From Ephydatia muelleri (taxonomy: Eukaryota; Porifera; Demospongiae; Spongillida; Spongillidae), in assembly GCA_013339895.1 (NCBI GenBank), contig JABACO010000023.1, positions 6,052,061 to 6,116,060 on the forward strand: a stretch of 64,000 nt of DNA, given 5' to 3'. This document shows positions 1 through 10,700 of this stretch, one piece after another (the first letter of the stretch is position 1; every line of letters begins with the position of its first letter). Under the pieces are notes generated by a model. The model did no database searches. It was given only the letters and a program-made list of their open reading frames with translations, and had not been told where the DNA came from. The position numbers and the translations under genes are program-made.

Positions 1-41
1 TATTCAATTTTCATATTTATTTACTGAGCTATGCATTGTAG

Positions 42-1966
42 AAGTGGCATTGTACCAAAGCTTGTGCAGTTTCTTGGAGACCCAACAAAGTAAAACTGTA
101 CCTATATTAGTTTTTTAGGTGACACATTTATTCCTTGCTGTCACAATTTTAGCTACAAGTTGCAGTTTGAATCTGCCTGGGCACTGACCAACATTGCTTC
201 TGGTAACTCGCATCAAACACGAGAGGTTGTGAAGGCTGGTAAGTCCCACAAACCCACAACTCGCTTGTGCAATATTTCAGTATTGTGTAAACAACAAATA
301 CAGGTGCTGTTCCCATGTTTGTTAAACTGCTCTCTTCTGAGCACATGAATGTTGTTGATCAAGCTGTGTGGGCATTGGGAAACATAGCTGGTATGTGAGG
401 TTAGATTTGTGTTCAATGTATTTTATAAAATTTTGGAGCGTGCAGGTGATGGTGCTGACTGCAGAGACTTCACAATTAAATCTGGCATAGTCCAACCGCT
501 TATTGCATTGATTAAGCCTGAGTTAGAGGTTTGCACATTATGCAATGGAAACTGTAAAAGGCCTATTACTTCTAATACTATTTCAGATTGCAAACCTTCG
601 TAATGTGACTTGGACACTGTCAAATTTGTGCAGGAACAAAAATCCTCCACCGCCATATGAATCTGTGCAGCAGGTGATTAGAATTTTGAATTCACATCCT
701 ATTTATCATGTATTTATTTTTCTTGCTTAGATCCTACCTGCAATTGCGTATCTTATTCAACATACTGACAAAGAGGTTGGTTCTCATAAATCACCATCTT
801 ACTTAATTCATCCATCCACATTTTAGATTGTTACAGATGCATGCTGGGCACTTTCGTATTTAACTGACGGAAATACTGAAAGGATTCAGGCAGTTGTAGA
901 TGCAGGAATTGTTCCCAGACTTGTCAAGTTGCTCGGATGTGAAGAAATCACATGCATAGTATGTTATTTGGGTTCCAATTTTAAAATGTTCATATTTTAT
1001 TTTATTTTAAAGACCCCAGCATTGCGTGCTGTTGGTAACATTGTGACTGGAAATGATCAGCAAACTCAGCTTGTATTAGATTGTGGCGCACTACCATATT
1101 TCACTGCACTATTATGTCATTCGAAGCCAAATATACAAAAGGTACCAGAAGTTTTGATTGTAACTATTGTAACTTATGCTATTGCAGGAAGCTGCATGGA
1201 CATTGTCAAACATCACTGCTGGACAATCTGTTCAAATTCAGTCGGTGATAGATACTGGCCTAATACCTCCAATTGTTGAAATTATGACTAAGGTAATTTG
1301 TGAGATGATTTTAGGGTGGTGATTACTATTGCTTTTTTGATTTGTTGTTAGGGAGACTACAAGGCCCAAAAGGAAGCAGTGTGGGCGATCACAAACCTTA
1401 CTGCTGGAGGGACAATTGAACAGGTGGGTGGACAGCATAGTGTGAGTTCAGCTGGTTATTATGCCACCATCAGATTGTCTATGTGGTTCAAGTTGGTTGC
1501 TTGAAGCCCATGTGCGACTTGCTGGTTGTCAAAGAAACACGCATAGTGACGGTCATTCTTGATGCATTGGCTAATATACTAAATGTAAGTTGAGCTTTCT
1601 ATTTGTTAGCTGATTAGCATTTGTCTTCATTCAATGTTCCTTTTTCTATTTCTTTTTTTAGGCTGCATCAAAATTGCAGAAGTTAGAAGAATTATGCTTG
1701 CTCATTGAAGAGTGTGAGGGGTTGGACAAAATAGAAGCACTCCAGCAACATGAAAATGAAGAGATATACCACATGGCTCTCACCCTTGTGGATAAATATT
1801 TCTCAGCGGTATATATGACCTACTTATTTGTTTGTTGTATTTTATTTTTGTTTTGTATCCTTCTCAGAGTGAAGATGATGCCACAATTGCTCCCGATACA
1901 AGTTCAGGTGCATTTCATTTTGCTCCATCAATGCAGACTGTTCCAGCAGAAGGATTTAATTTCTAA
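42..1966 (+). CDS. KPNA4: Importin subunit alpha (KPNA3/4-type), 3' part, 5' end outside window
   Basis: This is a nuclear import adaptor that binds classical NLS cargo through ARM repeats and links it to importin-beta. The visible exons encode successive armadillo repeats with the NLS-pocket pattern W-A-L-x-[79 protein letters not shown] and [13 protein letters not shown]. The tail reads PAEGFNF before TAA at 1964-1966. That tail resembles the C-terminus of the KPNA3/KPNA4 (importin alpha-3/4) clade, which is known from the family. The N-terminal importin-beta-binding domain lies upstream of base 1. About ten exons are visible and most introns are 45-100 bp with GT-AG ends, for example after VVKAG near 240. 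The neighbour is convergent. Assignment to importin alpha is firm; the exact paralogue is less certain. Confidence 0.93.
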
Positions 1967-2102
1967 AACATGTGACGATGGCCAAATGTTTTATGTGTGT
2001 ATGTCCCACCAATAAAATAGAATGTGCACTTTTTTTCTGCTATGTAATAATTGTTATTTTGCAGTAACATGACACACTATCTAAGATCTAGCTTTTGTTA
2101 TA

Positions 2103-2371
2103 TTATAGCAAGGTAACTTCCTCCTTGTCTTCATCTTCATCTTCATCCTCTTCATCCCGGTAGAGACCTTTGTACCATTCCCTTGTTGATATCTGTTCAC
2201 ATGGCAATATTAGCATTTCTTGTCCTGACCAAGTGATAGGGTTAGTCCTGGAGGGGAGTAGTTATTTTGAAGAATCTTACTTATGGGTTGGGATGGTTAC
2301 TGTTGCATTAATTAAAATGGTTTCTGTATTATTGGGTTGGTTAACATTATTGCTTTTTATATGGGATTGGT

Positions 2372-2414
<43 letters not shown>

Positions 2415-4130
2415 GGAGATGCAAGGGTGCAATGATAAACAACACTACTTCCCTCCTGTTCAAACACTGACTGCAAAAGGTTTACCCACATAACATGACA
2501 TCACAAATTTTGAATTACATAATTTTCTTCTTAAATTTAGACCTGGTACTATTTTTATTGCTTGCATCATCATTTTAAGGCAATTGTATTCTGGTACCTG
2601 TAAAATGACAATAGGTCAAGTAGAGAAGGAAATTCACGTTGTTTTGGACCCATAAAGTGGTACCCTTGTCCGCTGCTAGCATCAATCATAAAGTGTTTAC
2701 TTTCTGTATACCCTACATGAAAATTAAATTGTTGCCATTTTTTCAGTGAACTAGTTCATTCCTACCTTTCACTGAAACAGTGTACCCCCAAAGCTTCAGT
2801 GTAATTCTCACAAGAAATGTACCCACAGGCTTAGGCTCTAGTAATTCTTCAGCCTTAGCACGATCGATGAGACCTACATATAAAAATAAATATTGACATT
2901 TATATCTCTCACAAGATCAGTTTACCATGGAACCAAATACTTATGGAACCATCATTTTCTTGTCCAACTCCCTTTGGTGCCTCATTTTCCCTAAACCAAT
3001 TAATCACATGGGCTTGAGACTTTGGAGCTGTTCCACGATAGACCACTGATGTCTTTCGTGTTGGTAGATATAAAGATCCTAATGCTTCTCTCGGCCTTGT
3101 AAAAAAGAAATATATAAATAATTGACAGCAAGTCGCTATTCAGAATCAACTACTTTGTTTTGATTAGCGCAGAGATTGGAGCTGGACTTTCAGGCAGTTT
3201 TCCTAATATTTCCTCCACTTTTTGTGGTGCTTGCTCAACGATTTGTCGTGTTCTCAGTAATGATAGTTTTCGTGTTCTTTCGAAGACTTTGGCCTTTTCT
3301 TCTGAAGTTTTCCATCTTTGCTATTATTGTGGCACATACATGTATGCCTTAATTTAAACAATTAATTTCTTACCTCCACCTCTTTGGATACTTCTTGTGC
3401 TCTCATTTTGGCGATTTGGCGTGCTTTTTGTACAACATCAAATAACTCCTGTGTCCTACGTTTCTTGAAATCCTCCTTTTCCTGTTCTGATGATCTGAAA
3501 GACATATCGCAATGTAGTGTGGATCTTAAAAATATGAAACATAAAATACCCAATCAAAGTTGCTCTCTCCGCAACCGCTTTCTTCCACAATGATCCATAC
3601 TTTATCTTCTTTAAATCACCCTTTCTTTCTAAAGATGGTGACTCCTTTACTGGAGATTGATCGATCATCACCGGCGCAGAGATAGTTCGTGATGGACCAT
3701 TTGCACCGGACACAATTGTAGTCTCCAATTTAGCTAATTCTTCTGCCTCTTTCCTGTCTTGCATCTCTCTCAGCCTTTCTCGCTCTTGTTCTTCCTTTTC
3801 TCTTTGTGCGACTAATTCCTCGTACGGCGTGTCATCAGGATGCTCCCCCATTACCCATACCCAAGGCTGCCGATCGCTTCCCAAGAGAAAGTTTATCTGA
3901 ATACGTACGTATGCAAGTGAGTTAGAATTTTTAGGGCTCACTCTAACCTTTGCAGGTGTTCGTTTCGGTGGAGAAACCGATTCCTGCTTTTCGAGATCTT
4001 TTTCCTTTAGGCACCATCGCCGTTTCTGTTCTTCCCTGATCTTAGCGAATAGCAGCTCCTTTTGGTCTTCGGAAAGCAGCTCTAATAGATCCGGTTCTAC
4101 TTTCATATCATGAAGTACCTGCTTTAACAT
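2103..4130 (-). CDS. SH2D4A: SH2 domain-containing protein 4 (SH2D4A/B)-like adaptor
   Basis: This is a cytoplasmic adaptor with a C-terminal phosphotyrosine-binding SH2 domain. The N-terminus MLKQVLHDMKVEPDLLELL, followed by EEQKRRW, matches the conserved start of vertebrate SH2D4 proteins. Next come a VWVMGEHPDDTPYEEL segment and a charged coiled-coil stretch (REKEEQERERLREMQDRKEA). The SH2 domain spans at least three short exons: 2926-about 3098 (PREALGSLYLP to WFHG), 2766-2873 (LIDRAKAEELLE, then GTFLVRI with the phosphotyrosine-binding Arg) and 2598-2712 (HFMIDASSGQGYHFMG to LLSFYR). The last exon, 2103-2247, gives NPITWSGQEMLILPCEQ and ends in an acidic D/E run followed by EEVTLL and a stop. 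The exons join in phase across introns of about 50 bp. The last intron (2248-2597) holds a 42-base poly-G run. Family assignment is strong; A versus B paralogue is undecided. Confidence 0.88.
2372..2413. repeat. Poly-G homopolymer (42 G) in the last SH2D4-like intron
   Basis: An uninterrupted run of G on the + strand, which is C on the transcribed sense strand, lies inside the intron between the last two exons of the SH2D4-like gene. Its length may be a sequencing or assembly estimate. Confidence 0.95.
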
Positions 4131-5284
4131 TGTTGTTCAATATCCAGAAAGGAAGGGGTGTATCTCAAATATAGAATTCATGCTTCCCTACTGGTCCCCA
4201 GACGTAATAATATTTTGCGGGCCCATATATTTGGTGGAGACTCAATAATTAAAACTATAATTGTAAAATATTATTCCGTCATGGCCCGATAGGCCAGAAT
4301 GAAATTGCTGGACGCAATACATGTACCGTAGAAATTAGGCTGAAAAACTTATTTGCGCGTACTCGCATTAGAAAATATATACTGTGCTTGAAAAAAACGA
4401 TTGGGTGAAGTGTGAGCTATTTTGTATACTCGCGAATTTTTTTCATCTCCAGCTACCTTATACATACATGTAATCCTTTTTATTCTTATCTGCCTAAACT
4501 TCACTCCAAACACAGGAAAGCTAGGACTCAAATAGCGAAATTCCTACTAACAGACATAACCATCGTTACCCGATTTGACGCTCGTATCTTAGTCAGGATA
4601 TGATGCGTTCTGAGCATGAACTACCTACAACCTCCTCGTTCACACAAGGGTGGAATCTGCATGTTGAACACACTGAACCTCTCTTAAAAGCCATAGAGCC
4701 CATACTTATATAAGCGAAAACCAAGGTATGAATATCAGTTGTGTAAAAAGAGTGAACGCCTGCTGCTACTAGGAGCATGAGTCCTATGTTTTAAGTCAGA
4801 TGATACCGCTACGTCGAAGTCTCTAATAGAATTCACAGCATACAAGACAGAAATTTGATTTCAAAAACAAGGCGGGTAACCCATCAGGAGTCCTAATGCA
4901 CTTTGGTGGTAAACGTATGAGTGATTTCAATATATGTATGTTCACAAGTAAGTGTAACGTAATAAAATGATGCATGCACTGCAGATCTAATTTTTTTTCA
5001 TTTTTTTATTTTCAATAAAATAAAACAATAACACTCGCGCAATTGTCATGAGTCTTATTGTATTCTCGCCATTGTTACAAAGGGACCTGACGTTGTGTAA
5101 AAGTAAGTATTATACTGAAAATGCATTAATCCGCTATATTGACTTGTTACAATGCAAATATAATTCATCTTTCAGGCGTACAATCACACTGTCGAAATGC
5201 ATAACAAGATGATATATTCACACTCGCATGTTCAATAGACAGCTAATACTATATGTACAACTACGCTAACATAATCCGCACGAT
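4131..5284. other. Intergenic, SH2D4-like promoter side and transporter 3' side
   Basis: About 1.15 kb separate the start of the SH2D4-like gene from the end of the transporter gene. All frames are short and none resembles a protein. A T/A-rich stretch at 4990-5030 contains AATAAAATAAAAC. I see no further gene or repeat. Confidence 0.6.
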
Positions 5285-6997
5285 CTAAAGCCTTCCTAAG
5301 AAGTACACTATAGGAAGCATGCCAAATAGTACAACCAGTGTCGAGAAGAAGCCGAATCGAATATATCGCCAAAATGTCATTCGGAAGTCAGCTACCTGGC
5401 GAGCCTTTTCTGCAACGATCAAGTTTGCGACACTGCCGATAAGAGTAAAGTTTCCTGCTATGGTCGAAATCCAAGCCAACAAGAGACCTCCGAGAGGACC
5501 GGTACACTCTTCTGCACCACACAAGTCCTTAACTCGATGCACGATAAGGATGGTCAAAGGGACGTTGCTGAATAGGTTTGAACCAACAATTACGAATACC
5601 GTAAAGATAAGGACTCCTTCGATTTTGTGTAGGTCCATATAGGGTTGAAGTTTGTTGAAAGCTAGCGTTGGATAACAGGTGTTTTGAAACCCTCCCAGCC
5701 AGACGAAAAGTCCCATGAACATTAGGATAACGCACCAATCGATTTTGAGTATCACGTCGTATGCATATTTTCGATTAACGATTGTGTCAACGAACATTGT
5801 TAGAACGGAGGCAGCCACGGGCACGAGACCGAGATTGAATTCTGCACTCACTATTGGACGTGGTGGTACTGCTAACAGTGCAACGACTAGTACGGTGACG
5901 AACGCTAACCATGCGGCAAATATCCTTTCGCGAATAGGTCGATCTTTTAGAGGCGTCGGCAGGTCCAGAGGAGCCGCAGGTGATGGAGGCTCAAGCGGTT
6001 CTATATCGGACTTCCCGTTTCGATGTTCTCCGTCTGCTTTATCGTTGGGGCGCGGACTTAGCCCTCGATTTCCTCGGGATCCGTGGGCATGGCCGTTTGA
6101 GCCGTTTCTAAGGTTCTCCCGCTCTCGAGCAACAGCACTGCTTTGGTATGGGTCGTGGCTCTGATCATAACTTAGCGCGACTGATTCTCTTTCGTCAGCA
6201 AGTGTCGCGGGTATTGTGTGATGTGGCTGACTGGAGGGATAAATGGATTCAACTTCTTCATCCTTATAATGGCCCAGAACCACTTTAAAGAAAAACAAAT
6301 AGAGCAGCCCGATGCCTAATGCTGTGCCGATTAATGCAGCTGGTAGTAAAGCTTGAAAGAAGCTCAGCAGAGGGACGTTTGCGGCTGCTCCGATAAATGC
6401 ATTCTGAGGGTTCCCGAATACAGTAGCGGCACTTCCGATATTGGCACAAGTTGCGATGCCCAGGCAGAGCGGGAGCATTTCTCGTTGGCTTCTTTTCTGC
6501 TGCTTGAATTCATTTAGAATAAGTGGGGTGATGACTAGACAGGTGGCATCGTTGGTTATGAGCGCCGAAAGGATAGCAGACAGCAGGCACACTTTCCATA
6601 AAATAGCACCAAACGATTTCCCTTTTCCGCCGCCAAATATCCAAAGAGCGATCAAACGAAGGAGTCCTTCGCGATCGTAGTAATAAGACAGCATCATCAT
6701 GCCCACGAGCAAGAATATAGTTTGCATATTTCCAAAGTCTCCCTGGATAGCATAGACCTCCGACTGTGTTACAATATGGAAGACCACCATTAGCGTGGCT
6801 CCCACCAGAGCAGCGGCCGGCCTTCCCAAGGGAAACCACTTCATGTCCAGCACAATGAAGGGCCAGACAACCACGAAGATGATAGTGCCAACGACTTGAA
6901 CATAGATTGGTACTTTTTCATGACAGCTGTAGTCCAACTCAGAGTAGCCGCCTTGGTAGGCTCCAGCTACAGTTACATTTGGATGCGGTAGCACCAT
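5285..6997 (-). CDS. Lsi2/ArsB-like anion (metalloid) efflux transporter, single exon
   Basis: This is a 570-residue polytopic membrane protein of the ArsB/NhaD ion-transporter superfamily. It is closest in pattern to plant Lsi2 silicon/arsenite efflux carriers. Shared signatures are GRPAAALVGATLMVVFHI (about residues 58-75), ALITNDATCLVITPLIL (about 148-164), ANIGSAATVFGNPQNAF (about 185-201), and a mirrored second half with SNLFSNVPLTIL, GNFTLIGSVANLIVAEKAR and TFWRYIRFGFFSTL near the C-terminus. These NxP/GNPQN-type re-entrant motifs occur once per repeat, giving the two-fold architecture of the superfamily. A polar, probably cytoplasmic loop (about 240-345, rich in H, S, N, R) separates the halves. 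The frame is open from Met to TAA-equivalent stop with no intron, unlike its neighbours. Substrate is not shown by the sequence: silicic acid, arsenite or another anion are possible. ArsB-type carriers have been proposed as active silicon transporters in demosponges. Confidence 0.85.
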   Translation of the reverse strand: MVLPHPNVTVAGAYQGGYSELDYSCHEKVPIYVQVVGTIIFVVVWPFIVLDMKWFPLGRPAAALVGATLMVVFHIVTQSEVYAIQGDFGNMQTIFLLVGMMMLSYYYDREGLLRLIALWIFGGGKGKSFGAILWKVCLLSAILSALITNDATCLVITPLILNEFKQQKRSQREMLPLCLGIATCANIGSAATVFGNPQNAFIGAAANVPLLSFFQALLPAALIGTALGIGLLYLFFFKVVLGHYKDEEVESIYPSSQPHHTIPATLADERESVALSYDQSHDPYQSSAVARERENLRNGSNGHAHGSRGNRGLSPRPNDKADGEHRNGKSDIEPLEPPSPAAPLDLPTPLKDRPIRERIFAAWLAFVTVLVVALLAVPPRPIVSAEFNLGLVPVAASVLTMFVDTIVNRKYAYDVILKIDWCVILMFMGLFVWLGGFQNTCYPTLAFNKLQPYMDLHKIEGVLIFTVFVIVGSNLFSNVPLTILIVHRVKDLCGAEECTGPLGGLLLAWISTIAGNFTLIGSVANLIVAEKARQVADFRMTFWRYIRFGFFSTLVVLFGMLPIVYFLGRL

Positions 6998-7719
6998 TAT
7001 GCCTTCTGGAATTCAAAAGGAAGAAATTTTGTAACTATCAAGCTCCCTGTTTAATATATAATTTTACATGCAGAATTATACGACCCTACACAACCAAACC
7101 CCACAGTACAGCATATACCTTCATAGAAGTGTGGCCTCCGTTAAGACTGAGCCGACCTATATGATGAACTGAAACGAGTGCTTTATATTTATAGCAATTG
7201 TTTGTATGGTATGCAACATGACTAATTTAATGTCTCTACTAGTTCAGTCAAGCTATTCAGACGTTAATAGGTCCTTTGTTTATCCATGTTCGAACAAGAT
7301 CGTGAAAGTACGCTTCTTTTATGAACCATTCATATGCGCCTGTTTGCACAATGTGAATGCTGGTAAAACATGCTGTATTGTGTGCAATCCATTGTGTTGT
7401 GTGTCCGTGTTTCTGTACACATGGACTGCGCATGTGATTTAGACTTACATTCTGTCGTTATATTACACTGGTCATACTCATTACTATAAGGTGTAACAAT
7501 CAATATGATCACGCCCGCTCACCGGCATTGATTAAATATCTCCAGAGTCCAGAGCCACTGAAACCAGATAATACCAGTCACCAGAGATATAGTATATTAT
7601 GTCTGATTCTATTTTCTATTTCCTTGTGCTTACGTAACTGTACATTTGATTATTTAATAAATAAATAGACGGTTAATATTGTTTGTGGTCTGGGAACCTG
7701 ACGCAACAAGCCATGTGGG
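6998..7719. promoter_or_regulatory. Shared divergent promoter interval, transporter / MSH2
   Basis: The 722-bp interval separates the start codons of the Lsi2-like gene (-) and MSH2 (+), so both promoters and 5' UTRs must lie here. No TATA box stands out at a convincing distance from either start. No additional ORF has recognisable similarity. Confidence 0.5.
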
Positions 7720-10700
7720 ATGGCTGTTCAACCGGTTCAGCAGCTTTCATTAGGTAATGCGCAATTTGAGCGCGATATCATATATTTACGCGACGTATTG
7801 CAGACAGGAGTACAGAAGCTGGTTTCGTCCGCTTTTATAGTTCAATGCCTGAGGTAGGTACTAGCATATTGCTGCTCATGCGTAACAATGGGTGTGTGTA
7901 TGTATATGTACGCATCAACACGTATGTGATCATGTGAACCCAAGAAACCTGCAACAACAATCCGAATATTTGAACGCAATGTAAGCTCACACCAAAGCGG
8001 GCCCAGCTGTCACTGTAGCAATGACTGTTTGTAGGATTACTATACAGCACACGGAGATGATGCATTTCTGGCCGCGAAGGAAGTCTTTCATACTAACAGT
8101 GTTGTCAAATACATTGGTTTTGGTATGTTCACTTACCAGCATGCAGGCTTATTATGTTATAATTGTCCCCCTAAGGGATTGAGCATTACTGAGACCATAA
8201 ATACAACGCATTTCATTTAGCGTGGTGGAACCCTTTCAGCAGACATAATACATTCTCTTTGCTTTCCATAGCAAATTAAGCTCTATGAAGTAAAATTAAT
8301 GGAATGCAAATGTTACTGGAGTGGCAGTATTCTGCATACTCAAATTATATACTTTTGAGATTTGCTGCGGTATTCATTCAGGATGTTAAATTGGTACTCT
8401 CTTTTCTGTACAAGTTTTACTATCTCCCATCACAATCCATCACATTATATACTATCTAATACCTCTTCACTGTATCTTCCTCTTTCCAGATGAAAAGAAA
8501 GTAGCATCAGTTGTTCTCAGCAAAGCCCATTTCGAAGCATTTGTGCGTTATGTTCTTGTTCAGCAGTGCAGAGTGGAGGTATACTCCTTGAAAACTAAAG
8601 GAGGCAATGAATGGGTTCTATCGTGTAAAGTAAGACCCATTGGATGCATGAACATTTCCGTTTTGAATTCCTTCTGCATGTAGGGTTCTCCTGGTAATCT
8701 GCATGAGTTGGAAGATCTTGTGTATGGAGGCACAGAAGTGCTATCCACATGCATTGTTGCAATTAAATTGGCCACTGAAGGCACACAAAGAGTGCTTGGA
8801 GTTGCATATGTTGACCAGGGAATGAAGAGACTGGGAATATGTGAATTTATTGAAAACGATCAGTTTTCAAATTTAGAAGTATGTTTCCATGTTTCTTTAA
8901 CCCTTTGGCATTGACAGTACATCTTGACAGGCACTCCTTGTTCAGCTGAGCCCAAAAGAGAGCCTGATTGTCGCCAATGATCCCAATGCTGATGCAGGCA
9001 AGCTTAGGCAGATTTTGCAAAGATCCAGTATATTGATCACGGAAAGGAAGAAATGTAAGGAAGTGCACACACCCACACACACAGCACTCATAAATGCACA
9101 CAATATGCACGACCCAAACACATGTATGCAACTTTAAAGCAGAAATTGTATTTCAGAGCTGTATATAGGAGTAAATACATGCGTGGTATAAGTAACACCC
9201 ATTTGTAAAAACGTATCTTTCTTGGTAACTGTTGAGCAGGCAATATATTAAAGGATAGTCATTAATTAGTTCTGCAGTGTTATGGTCACGGACATTTGCG
9301 GCTGGACAATAAGTTGATAATTAGACAATACCGTAATTTACAAAGGACCAAAACCAAAAGTAATATCATATCTCATTATACTGTTCATGTTTTGCGAACC
9401 ACAAATTATACTTACTTCGAGATGTTTAGTAAAAATAAATAGCATCAACAAATGCTGTAACATATCTGTAAACAAAACCATTGACATGCAAGTACAAGAA
9501 TTATTGTCAGTGATAATGTGCAGCCTGTTTTCACGCCCATGTGTCTTTGGCGGGAAAAGAGAGTGTTACTTTAAGCGTGCGTAGTGGAGGAACCAACCGA
9601 TAGAAAACGTTAATCGAATAATAACGCTCATCAGCACACATATGAAACACATATACAATACATAAAACTAGCCACGATTTTTTTTTAACCTGTGATCTAG
9701 ACGTGAGTTTTTTAAAAGGGGCAGTATTGTATGGGGATCCACGCAATGAAGGTAAACCAGCAATGTAAAATGTATGGCTGCTTCTTGACGGAGGCTGAAG
9801 AGAGAAGGGAAAAAAGGAATTCAGGCTGCTTCTTGATGGAGGCTGAAGAGAGAAGGGAAAAAAGGAGTTCATACAATGCAGAGAGTTTGCAGATGATTTG
9901 CACTCAGTCTTTGCAATTAACACAGGCAATGACATAATGGGCCACTCACCCACCATGTTTTGTTTATGCAAATAAGTGATGGTGGACATCCGAAGAATAA
10001 ATAGTTTACTTCGCCCTTTTGATTGGAAAGTGCACACAGCAGTTGTCTGCAAGAAGGTACCATAAAATAATTATGTGTACTGAATCGATGCATGTATACA
10101 TGTACATGTATGTACATGTAAGTTTACACTGGTCTTTTCTTACCAAAACAACCAACCACAAAGGTCAGGTGGTCGACCAGCCAACTTAAGTCCACACAAA
10201 ATTGTTGCTGGCATTCATGCAGTTGCCCCTCCCATCCACAGTTCCAATTATCCAGCAATCCTGGAGCAGCTGTTGTGTCTCACATGCCTAATGATTGTGA
10301 GCCAACCACTGGAGCTTGGAGCTGCCATGTAGGGCATTGGTATGTACTGACTGTACCATCCAGTGGTTCATGGCGTAGGTCAAACTCAGATTATTGTCCA
10401 GCAGGTGGAAGACATGAGACAGTCTGTAGAGAAGATGGTAAGGATTAAACAGATACTGATTGAAAACACGCAAACAGATCAGGAGGAAATAATCAACAGC
10501 ACCAAAGTGACTGACAAGGAATTTGCTGGTCCCTTTGTCAAGGGATTGGATGAACCCCTCCAATCCTTTAACATCCATAGGCAACAATACTTAGGTGGTG
10601 TGTTAGTTGGCAACCATATACACAAGAATAAAATATGCTCAAAGAGTGTATTGGGTACCATTTGGTACCAGATCCTGTGAAACATTTGTTGCTGATTGTT

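Noticed and set aside
2170-2493. Plus-strand frame with a Gly run
   Set aside because: Produced by the poly-G tract in an SH2D4-like intron.
5715-6164. 149-codon plus-strand frame antisense to the Lsi2-like gene
   Set aside because: Codon-bias shadow of the real minus-strand gene; no similarity.
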